Shown one piece after another: positions 56,494-64,000 of a stretch of 64,000 nucleotides of DNA. The notes under the pieces are model-generated. The model did not search any database. It was not told the origin of the DNA and saw only the letters and a list, made by a program, of their open reading frames with translations. Within the stretch, counting starts at the first letter, position 1; each line of letters begins with the position of its first letter. Origin of the DNA: Pyropia yezoensis (taxonomy: Eukaryota; Rhodophyta; Bangiophyceae; Bangiales; Bangiaceae); NCBI GenBank assembly GCA_009829735.1, contig CM020620.1:25824951-25888950 (forward strand). Direction: 5' to 3'. Both the position numbers and the translations under genes were made by a program.

Positions 56494-58504
56494 TCATTCC
56501 TCGTCGCGCACCTCGCCGAAACGGGGTCTGACCGGCCGGTCAGGCGGGCTCACCCACCTCGACCCCTTCCGGTCATCCGCGGCGGGCAACGCGAGCACCC
56601 GCGCCCCTGTGGTTGGGACACCCCGCCTCAACCGCTGCCGGTCATCCGTGGCGGGCACCACCAGCACCCGCACGCCGTCTCGCGTCGCCAACCGTCGGCC
56701 GTCGAAACGGAACTCGGCCACCTGTGGGGTGGGGGCAAAGTAGTCTCGGGTGTCCCCGCCGTGCACGCCGCGGCTCATGGCCGTGTCAAGGCACCAGACG
56801 CGGCTGTTGTAGCGTGGCGTAATGCCCAACTCTTGCGGGGTGTGGCCAACGACCAAAACCGACGCGGCAAGGTCGTCGAGGACGACACCTGGGTCTTGGG
56901 CGCCCTTGCTGCGACCCTTAGAGATGGACGCCCGCGGCGGAACAGACCAGACGCTCTCGCCCAGTGCGCGATCCAGCTGCCGATACAGCGGGGGCGCCAG
57001 CTTCCGCCCCCGCAGCGCGTCGTAGAGAGCACGGTTCAGTGCCGTCGCCCCCGCGATGGCGGTCGCACGGGCGTCCCGCGGGGGCACGTCAGGCCACGGT
57101 CGCTGCCCGCAAGGCTCCACGTCGTCGTCACGGCCGACGCCACCATCCTGGTCACCCGCGGCAGCGGGGGCGGCGACGGCGGCGGCAGCGGCCGCCAGCA
57201 GGTCCACACTGACGTGGGCGTGAACAAAGGCCACGTCGCCAATCACGACCGTGGTCTTGAGCCGTCGACACAGCTGCGCCCGCAGCGGGCTGCCGACAGA
57301 AAAGGCAGCCCGGCGGTACGCCTCCTCGCTCCCCAGCTGCCGTGCGTAGTAGTAGTTTGAGTTGTAGTTCCGCTCCCGCTGCCGCCGCAGCCGCCGCCTC
57401 GACAGCAACCACCGCGCGTCCGCGTCGACGGCCGACCACAGGCCAGTCTCGTCCCACGCGGGCCACCCGGGCGGGGCGTCCGCCAAGGGCTGCTTGAAGT
57501 TGAGGGCACGCCCGGCAAAGTCAGAGGCACAACGCGTCACGCAATGGAGCTCATGGCTTCCCTGCACTCCCGGTCGAGACAACCATCGTCGGACGGGAGC
57601 GAAGGCGAGAAGAGCATGAAACATCGGGAAAAAAAGAAAAAAAGAAAAGTCCGACAAGACAAAATAAGGGTTCAATCGAGAAAAACGAAGTGGAGTCAGT
57701 CGCTGCTGCACACGACCCCGCCGTGCGACGACATGCCTCTATCTATCTATCGCCTCCCACCGCCTTCCCCACCCCTCCCCCCCCATAGCCACGTTCAAGC
57801 TGTGGCAACAAAGAACAGGAAAAACAATCGCTGAAAAAACACACCGCAAGCAGAAAGACGGCACCCCCCTGGGCGGGAGCCTCATCTTGAAGTCGAAAGA
57901 GAAGGGAAAGGGCCTCCCGCTCCTCCCCCCAACCATCCAGCACGTCACCCGTCTGGACAAGCACCGCGTCGCCGCCACCCCAATGGCCGTCGGGCGTCAG
58001 CAGGCCGGCTGCGTCCAGCGCTTGGCGCAGCGCCTCAAAGTCCCCGTGCACGTCGCCAATCGCAATCAGCCGGCCGCCGTCAGGCGCGGGGTACCGCACC
58101 CGTCCGGTGCGGACCGGGTGGGCGGTCGGTCCCAGCGGCCGCCGCGGCCGTTCTTGGGACGGCGCCGCCGGCGCCGCCGGCGCCGGCGAGGCCCCTGCCT
58201 CTGCTGCCGACCCACCCGCCTGGGATTGGCGGCTCAGCGGGGGCGTGCGGGCCAGCACCGGCGGCAGCGATGGCCCGACGCCCGATGCCAGGCCAAACCG
58301 GTGCTTGCTGCTGTACGATACCAGCTGGCAGCCGGAGAAGTCTGCCCAGCGGCCGCGGGAGAACAGGGCGTCGGGAGAACCCCGTGGGCGGAAGCCGTCA
58401 TGGCCAAGCTGTATGGCAGAGGGGGCAACAAAAGCCGCCAATGTCACGGGAGAAACCATGACACAAACGATCGCAGGAGGAAGGGCAAGGCAATGGGCAC
58501 GCAT
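56494..58504 (-). CDS. Shewanella-like metallophosphatase with altered motifs (two exons)
   Basis: Exon 1 (58504-57845) and exon 2 (57561-56494) join in phase 0 across a 283-base intron (donor GTGTGT, acceptor GTGCAG), giving 575 residues. It matches Shewanella-like (SLP) calcineurin-type phosphatases: RLIAIGDVHGDFEALRQAL (Asp151, His153), VLVQTGDVLDGWGEEREALS, GGAVFLLA then GSHELHC, VVIGDVAFVHAHVS, ASVLVVGHTPQELGIT and RVWCLDTAMSRGVHGGD. The N-terminus resembles a signal or transit peptide. Two catalytic motifs differ from the family: GDxxDRG is GDVLDGWG, losing the Arg, and GNHE is GSHE at the exon junction, losing the metal-binding Asn. So it may be a weak or inactive enzyme. A different splice choice could restore part of the second motif, but no better junction was seen. 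Confidence 0.8.
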
Positions 58505-59963
58505 CCAGGTGGAGGCGAGTGGTCGTCTGGCCGGTGCGCAGAGCCAACAGCTGGGGGTTTAAAAGTCGTCCGGACCGGCCGTCGCGGTCTCTGTGGGCGC
58601 GTTCTCCGCTGACCGCGCCTCACGAGGTCGTGAGGGCATCCTTACAGAAAACGAACCGGTTGTTAGATCTGCTGTGCGTCCGGGAAGGAGCCTTCGCGGC
58701 GGATCTCGTCCTGGGACGCGGGCTGCGCTTCGCCAACCACTCGTCCGCCGAGGTCCGCGCGAGGACGCACGCTTGCGCCAAAATGGGGGTGAGTCAGATC
58801 ACGCGCTGTGCACGGCCGTCGACCACAAGGTCATCAAGTCACATCCATAGATGTGGAAGAGTCCATTGACATTAGCGAGCTTCGGCATGTCAGATCCCGG
58901 TAATATCCCGGTAAACTTTCTTGCACGTGTGCCACGGAGGCTCTTCTTACAGAAGATTTGATAAGCAATAAGTGCCTGACGATCCGGCCGCTCTATCGGA
59001 AATAATTACTTGCGTGGCACATGATGCCTCATTGCGACACGTGGCCATCTTTGTAGAAGTACAGTGTGTAAATGGTCGGTTTTGTTTCCACACAGAAACG
59101 GCGAAGAAAAGGCTGGCACGAAGTGACGGACCAGGAAGCACCGGCGGGCACCGCGGGAACTCGGAGAGCTGCATGCGCTCTACGCCCCCGCGCCGACCCC
59201 ACTCACCAGGGCGCCAGGCTCGATCGTGCTCTCGTGCACCATGCCATTATCCACGAACCCTTACCCTTTCGTTTCGTCTCTGGCCAAGGGTCAAGGCGTC
59301 TGCCGGCATGGGTAGCACCAACTGACCTCGGAGAATGAAGAAGCGACACAGACGTTGGCGTCGACGGCGGACGTTCTTGGCGCTGTGGTCCTTGATGGTG
59401 ACCATAGCATCGGTCGCTGAGCGACATACTGTGCTGGGGAGAGGGGTGGTGAAAGATTGTTGGGAGTTGCGGGAGTAAGGGGATGGTTCTCCGAGAGGGG
59501 CACGGGCGCAGCGGCGCTTACTCAAAACTGACTGAGTGGGCGAGCGGAACAGCGGCTGGTCCGCGGTCTGCAGCAATACACCCCATGGGAACAGAACCGC
59601 GATTAAACCGCGATTTCGGGCCTCGGGTACCCAGAAGCCGCTCTCTAGTTGCTGCGGGTGCCAGATCAAAGGATCTTGACCGCCTAACAGTGCTGTGTGG
59701 ACCCTTCAAGTGTTCTTCATGGGCGTCTCGAAAATTCTAGAAGGAGCTGGGTGCTGCTTCCAGAAGGCGACACAGGCGACTGGAACCATCCAATCAGCTA
59801 CCATGATGCAGCAGTATCGAACCATCCCGGCGCTGACTCTCACAGAGAAGAGCATAAGAGCCCGACAGGAGATAGCCCGGTGGCATTCTCTTGTCGCCAA
59901 CCCGCGCCACCCCATCTCTCATAGCCAACAGCCTCCCAACTCATCTCCACATGCTCCGTCCCC
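58505..59963. other. Lower-GC intergenic region
   Basis: About 1.46 kb with clearly lower GC than the host genes and no recognised product. It would include the phosphatase promoter. No GTACTGTAC copy was found. Confidence 0.35.
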
Positions 59964-60638
59964 ATGTCCTCGTACTCCCTCCTCACCACACCCCTCTCCG
60001 TGTCCTCTCCCAATGCCTTCTCAGGTCGACGAATCACGTACGACCTCCGAGCATGCGACTGGTCGCAGTGCAGTGGGGGAGTAGCCGGCGGATTTTCACG
60101 AGTGAGTCGAGCCACGTGGTTCGAGCACCGGCGGCTGAGAAGTGGGTGGGCGCCTCGCCGCAAGAGGACCGCGGCATCACGCGACCCCCCCGAGGTCGCA
60201 TGTATCCCCCCGGGCGGTGCCACATGCGCTCCAGTGAGCGAGGATAGTGCTCCGGCTGACGCCCCAGGGGCTACAGGGCACGGTGGAGCGGAGGGCTGTG
60301 GCGACGGCTGTCCTAGTGGCGGGGACGCTGAGGAGCCCTCGGCTGCCCTTCCTACTCAATCGTCGCAGACGAACGGCGTGTGCATCACCCCCCAGATATT
60401 TGAAGATAATATGGACGGTTTCGTCGCGTACAAAATCGTCGTTGAGCACTGCCTGTCGCGGGGTGCGACTGAGGTTTATCTGCTGCAGTGCCGTCACTCG
60501 GGCCCCTGCCGCAGGCCCCATCGCCTCAAGTCAATGATAGAGACAAGTGTCAACTTAGAAATACGCCCCCTTTCCCTACCCAAGGACAAGCCTGTTAACT
60601 GGCCTGCCTGGGAGGGGGCGGCCCGGCCGCCGCTGTAA
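59964..60638 (+). CDS. Hypothetical ORF next to the DIRS element
   Basis: A 224-residue frame of moderate GC that I do not recognise. The second half reads like real protein: GVCITPQIFEDNMDGFVAYK, IVVEHCLSRGATEVYLLQCR, then LKSMIETSVNLEIRPLSLPK. The frame stops at 60636-60638, exactly where GC-rich element-like sequence begins, so a longer host gene may have been cut by the DIRS insertion. The upstream start is uncertain and could be an exon boundary. Confidence 0.3.
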   Translation: MSSYSLLTTPLSVSSPNAFSGRRITYDLRACDWSQCSGGVAGGFSRVSRATWFEHRRLRSGWAPRRKRTAASRDPPEVACIPPGGATCAPVSEDSAPADAPGATGHGGAEGCGDGCPSGGDAEEPSAALPTQSSQTNGVCITPQIFEDNMDGFVAYKIVVEHCLSRGATEVYLLQCRHSGPCRRPHRLKSMIETSVNLEIRPLSLPKDKPVNWPAWEGAARPPL

Positions 60639-61013
60639 ATGGCTAGGGCGCACCAGCCGGCACCAGCGGGAGCCCCCGCCGCTTGGCGGGCCGCGGCGGC
60701 CGGCCGTTTAAGCTGGACCCGCGTACCACCTGGCGGCGGAGTGGCGGGAGTGGGGGCGACGGCGCCGCGTAGCTGGCACGGGCGCGCGGCCACCCCGCCC
60801 CCACACACGCACCACCCGGCGGCCCCGCAGCGGGCGGCCGGTTGGGGGGGCACCGGGCGCGGCTTTAAGGCGGTCGGGCCGACCCCTTCACTGCCGCCCG
60901 CGGGGCGGCAACGTCCTCCTTCTTGCCGCGTTGTCACCACGGGCAAGGGGGACTTCCAGGCTGCCTAGCGGCGCCTTGGTTTGACGCGGCCTGCGCGCCG
61001 GCACGGCGTGGGC

Positions 61014-62309
61014 ATGGGGGAGGGCTCTCCCAGTGAGACGGCAGCGGGGGGGGGGGAGGCGACGGCGGTGACTCGGGCCGAGCTAGTGGCGTTTCAGGGG
61101 CAGATCGAGGAGCGCCTCGCGGAGCTCCTCTCCCTGGCACGCACCCGGACGGGTAATGGCGACGACACCACCCCCCCGGCGCAGCGGTCGGCTGCGCCGG
61201 CTGCCGCCCAAGCTTCGGGACGCGAGTCCGCCGGCAACGGGGGCTCCCGCGAGGACCCGAACGACAGGCACAACGCCGACGGTGGCGTGGGCTGCGGCGG
61301 CGGCAGCGTCCAAGGTGGACGCAGCGGTGGGCGTGATCGCCGCGGGGGCGGTTGGGAGGAGAAAGGCGTCGAGACGCCCGAGCGCTCCGATGACGACGGA
61401 GGCGGTAGCAGCGGCAGCGATGGGACATTGCCGGGATGGGGCGGCGGAGGCGAAGCGGAGATGTCCACCGGGGAGCGCCGCGCTCGGCGCGGCGCCATCG
61501 TCTATCATCCCGACGGGTTCGATGACCCCAACCTCCCCGCGGCCCACGACATCATCCACGCGTACGACATCCCCGCGGCGGTCCGCCGCCGAGACGGCAT
61601 CCCCGTGCCGTTCGAGCCGGCCGACACGCGCTTCCTCTCCAGGTTCAAGGATGGATCCGCCGAGTTCCACGAGGCGGCCTTTGCTTACCAGGTCGCCGCC
61701 TGGACCCAGGAGCTGTCCAACGCCGCCCTCGCGCTCTACTACGAGCGAGACTCGTTCTCCGCCGCGGGGCTGGCAGACCGCCTCGCCGGTGCAGCCGTCG
61801 CAAGCCCGCAGCTGTTCCACCTCGCCACGGCCCAGTACGACTACTTGGAGTACAAGCAGCGCGACCCTGTCGGCGCGGCGCTGTACCGCGCTACCGAGGC
61901 CGTGCCTCGCAACACCCTCCGCGGTCCCAAAGGCCGACGCTGGCTGGCTACGGTGGCCAGCGACGAGGTCAAGATCAACATTAAGACCGCCGCGGAGGAG
62001 CGCGCCAACAAGCACCGCCGAGGCAAGGCCAAGCCCGGCGGGGGCGGAGGCGGGGGAGGTGGCGGGGGCGGCGGCGGCGGCAGTGGCGGCGGCGGCCGCG
62101 GCGGCGGCGGCGGCAACACGCCCAAGCGCCTCGCCAAGGCCGAGCGGAAGGCGGCGGCGGGGGCGGCGGCGGCGGGGCGAATGCCTAGCCGAGTGCATTT
62201 TGGGTCGGCCGAACGCAGTCTTTCTTCGCGGCCATGCGGCCGCTGCTGCGCGCTCAAGAGGGCCGCCAGCCGCGGGGGCGGGACCTGCGATTGGGTCATC
62301 AGGCGCTAG
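61014..62309 (+). CDS. DIRS gag-like protein
   Basis: Starts MGEGSPSETAAGG. After a coiled-coil-like segment (VAFQGQIEERLAELLSLART) and a disordered Gly/Ser/Asp-rich stretch, a globular block follows: NLPAAHDIIHAYDIPAAVRR, PADTRFLSRFKDGSAEFHEA, AFAYQVAAWTQELSNAALAL and DYLEYKQRDPVGAALYRATE. This resembles the capsid-like region of DIRS gag proteins. A long poly-Gly linker and a basic region (NTPKRLAKAERKAAAG) come next. The last 40 or so codons, from about 62,190, lie in a different frame from the downstream RNase H reading and are probably an artefact of the RT deletion. No CCHC knuckle was seen. Confidence 0.65.
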   Translation: MGEGSPSETAAGGGEATAVTRAELVAFQGQIEERLAELLSLARTRTGNGDDTTPPAQRSAAPAAAQASGRESAGNGGSREDPNDRHNADGGVGCGGGSVQGGRSGGRDRRGGGWEEKGVETPERSDDDGGGSSGSDGTLPGWGGGGEAEMSTGERRARRGAIVYHPDGFDDPNLPAAHDIIHAYDIPAAVRRRDGIPVPFEPADTRFLSRFKDGSAEFHEAAFAYQVAAWTQELSNAALALYYERDSFSAAGLADRLAGAAVASPQLFHLATAQYDYLEYKQRDPVGAALYRATEAVPRNTLRGPKGRRWLATVASDEVKINIKTAAEERANKHRRGKAKPGGGGGGGGGGGGGGGSGGGGRGGGGGNTPKRLAKAERKAAAGAAAAGRMPSRVHFGSAERSLSSRPCGRCCALKRAASRGGGTCDWVIRR

Positions 62310-63199
62310 CCGACCTGCGCTGGTGGGCCCGCCTCACGCGGGAGGCACTGCTGGGCCGGGCTTTGTGGCCGGCTCCCGACGATGCCGTTATGCACACGGA
62401 CGCCAGCCTGACGGGGTGGGGCGCCACCTGGAACAAGACGGTGCCGGCGCGTGGGTTGCACGCCCCCGCGCGCCGCCATCTCCACATCAACGTGCTGGAG
62501 TTGGCGACCGTGCGCCTCGGCCTGCTGTCCTTCGTCGGACATTTGCGGGAAGGGGCCACGATGGTGCGGATCATGATGGACTCCCTGGTGAGCGTCCACG
62601 AGATCAACAATGGGACGTCCAAGTCGGAGGCGATGATGGCGGAACTTCGGTTGTTGAAGCGGTTTTGTGCGCAGCACGGGGTGCAGGTGCGGGCGAGTCA
62701 CCTTCCGTCGGCGGTGAATTACGAGGCCGATCGACTGTCCCGGTCGACAGACAGCACCGACTGGTCGCTGTCCGACGTGGCGTTTCGGCGGCTCGAGGCC
62801 AAGTACGGGCCACACACACTGGACCTGTTTGCGACCAGCGCCACCCGCAAGTGCGGTCGCTACTTTTCGGCCACGGCCGACCCCGGCACGGCGGGGGTCA
62901 ACGCGTTTGCTCACCCCTGGGGAAACGAGAACTGCTGGTGCAACCCGCCCTTCCAGCTGCTGGGGTCGGTCGTGGCGGAGATCATCCGCCGGCGGGCGGC
63001 GGTGACCTTGATCGCGCCGGTCTGGCGCGCTCAGGGGTGGTGGCACCGAGCAGTGGAGGCGTGCGACGCCTACGAGGTGTTGCCGCGGGCGGAGGGGGTG
63101 TTTACCCACGCCGCGCGGGACAGCCCGGCGCCGGCACCCAAGTGGGAGGTAGCGGCCTTCCGCTTCTGCGGCGGCTCCGCCACCCCGTGCCCCGCCTAG
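62189..63199 (+). CDS. DIRS RT remnant, RNase H and methyltransferase-like domains
   Basis: The frame is open from just after the TAG at 62186-62188. It begins with what looks like the end of a reverse transcriptase (FWVGRTQSFFAAMRPLLRAQ), then LGHQALADLRWWARL. RNase H follows with VMHTDASLTGWGATWN, HLHINVLELATVRLGLLSFV, VRIMMDSLVSVHEINNG and SHLPSAVNYEADRLSRS, so the D-E-D-D residues appear intact. A Dam-like methyltransferase domain follows: HTLDLFATSATRKCGRYFSA, NCWCNPPFQLLG (the NPPF motif) and TLIAPVWRAQGWWHRA. The usual ATG at 62234 is inside the remnant. In a complete element this would be the C-terminal part of a pol polyprotein. Confidence 0.8.
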   Translation, partial: PSAFWVGRTQSFFAAMRPLLRAQEGRQPRGRDLRLGHQALADLRWWARLTREALLGRALWPAPDDAVMHTDASLTGWGATWNKTVPARGLHAPARRHLHINVLELATVRLGLLSFVGHLREGATMVRIMMDSLVSVHEINNGTSKSEAMMAELRLLKRFCAQHGVQVRASHLPSAVNYEADRLSRSTDSTDWSLSDVAFRRLEAKYGPHTLDLFATSATRKCGRYFSATADPGTAGVNAFAHPWGNENCWCNPPFQLLGSVVAEIIRRRAAVTLIAPVWRAQGWWHRAVEACDAYEVLPRAEGVFTHAARDSPAPAPKWEVAAFRFCGGSATPCPA

Positions 63200-64000
63200 T
63201 GCGGTGGCAACGGCTGTGCGACCGCGTCACCGGCGCTCGGTTGGGCACCGGTGCGGGCGCGCTCGAGGGAGCCGGGCTGCAGGCGGCGGCGCACCAGACA
63301 AGCACCGCGGCCAAGTACATCAACGGGAGGGAACAGTTTGTCACCTTTCGTGCGGCGGCACAGCTGCGGCCGCTTCCGGCCGCCGCCGAGACGGTGGTCA
63401 GGTACCTCGGCCACGTCAAGACGTTGGGTATTGTGGCGGCCCGGTCGCTGGGCAACCGCCTGGCGCCCATTGCCGCGGTACACGCGCTGGCCGGCTACCC
63501 CAGCCCCACCAAGGACGGCCTGGTCAAGCGGGCTAAGCGGGGCTACCGCTACGTCTACACGGCGACGACGGGCGCGCGGCCCGAGCGCCGCGGGCCCCTG
63601 CCCGCCTCCGCCCTAGAAGCGTTTCTGGACCTGTGGCCGTCGGCGGGCCCAGACCTCCGCGACAAGATCGCTGGCACGGCGCTGGCCTTTTTGTTGTTTA
63701 ACCGCCCCGGCGCCGCCTCGCACATGCGCGCGCTGGACATCTTCCCGGCGCGCGCGGGGCTCGAGATCCAAGTCCCCGACTACAAGGGGGCGGTGCTCAA
63801 GGACGCCGACCGACTGGCGTACACCGTCCCGGTGGCGGCGGGCGGCTGGGCGGGCGACCGCGCGCTGCGGATCATCCGCAGCCATTGGCGGGCGCACACG
63901 GCTGCCGGGCGGCCACGCGACGGGCGGCTGTTCGCCCCGGCCGGCACCGTCAAGCCGCTGCCCGCGCGCATCGTCACTCGCTGGATGCGGGAGCTACTCG
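63193..64000 (+). CDS. DIRS tyrosine recombinase, 3' end beyond window
   Basis: The frame is open to the window edge and overlaps the end of the preceding one, so its real start may lie a little upstream. The N-terminal core-binding domain includes TSTAAKYINGREQFVTFRAA, ETVVRYLGHVKTLGI and RSLGNRLAPIAAVHALAGYP. The catalytic domain begins around GTALAFLLFNRPGAASHMRA, where the first catalytic Arg is expected. The remaining His, Arg and Tyr would fall past 64,000. Such recombinases integrate the circular DNA copy without target-site duplication. Confidence 0.7.

Larger units (their letters stand above)
60640..64000 (+). mobile_element. DIRS-type (tyrosine-recombinase) retrotransposon, RT deleted, right end beyond window
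   Basis: In order: a GC-rich leader (about 60,640-61,013), a gag-like ORF, a short remnant of reverse-transcriptase sequence, an RNase H domain, a DNA-methyltransferase-like domain and a tyrosine recombinase that runs off the window. This is the domain order of DIRS elements, except that almost the entire reverse transcriptase is missing between gag and RNase H. The left boundary is inferred from a sharp GC rise; the element's terminal repeats were not identified. Confidence 0.75.

Overview
This looks like nuclear DNA of a photosynthetic eukaryote with a very GC-rich genome. The evidence is a plastid-type phytoene desaturase, several proteins with transit-peptide-like N-termini, GT-AG introns that are few and short (about 150-720 bp), long Ala/Gly/Pro runs inside otherwise conserved proteins, and many poly-C/poly-G tracts. 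The style fits a bangiophyte red alga (Porphyra/Pyropia-like) best. That assignment is inference; another GC-rich alga is possible. I saw no prokaryotic operons, CRISPR array, rRNA or tRNA gene.

Layout. 0-30 kb is mostly host genes on both strands: an ankyrin-repeat protein end, LSM8 (two exons), phytoene desaturase, a small 53-residue ORF, an Armadillo-like/protein-kinase gene spread over three frames, EMG1/NEP1, an Orn/Lys/Arg-type decarboxylase, a PINX1/PXR1-type G-patch protein, REV7/MAD2L2 (two exons), a pogo/Tigger-type transposase, a three-exon cyclophilin, and a two-exon FAD amine-oxidase-type oxidoreductase. Between 19.9 and 25.3 kb lies gene-poor DNA with minisatellites, an AT-rich island and a 39-base C tract.

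30-50 kb is accessory. It holds a four-exon minus-strand gene of unknown function, a 6.6 kb stretch of degenerate GC-rich repeats, a four-exon transposase that resembles the Plavaka/CACTA (CMC) DDE group with an N-terminal C2H2 finger, and a decayed Kelch-repeat pseudogene.

50-64 kb returns to host genes: a BSD-domain protein, a secreted GH18 chitinase with four Cys-rich modules, and a Shewanella-like metallophosphatase whose catalytic motifs are altered. It ends in a DIRS-type tyrosine-recombinase retrotransposon that has lost almost all of its reverse transcriptase and runs off the window edge.

How the genes relate: there is no operon-like organisation. LSM8, EMG1 and the PINX1-type protein all act in nuclear/nucleolar RNA maturation. 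Phytoene desaturase and probably the FAD oxidoreductase and the decarboxylase are plastid enzymes. A nine-base sequence GTACTGTAC (or its complement) occurs seven times, always outside coding sequence and next to host genes; it is the clearest unexplained regulatory-looking signal. The most notable biology is the Plavaka-like element with its unknown neighbour gene, the RT-less DIRS element, the Armadillo-kinase fusion and the phosphatase with a GSHE motif.
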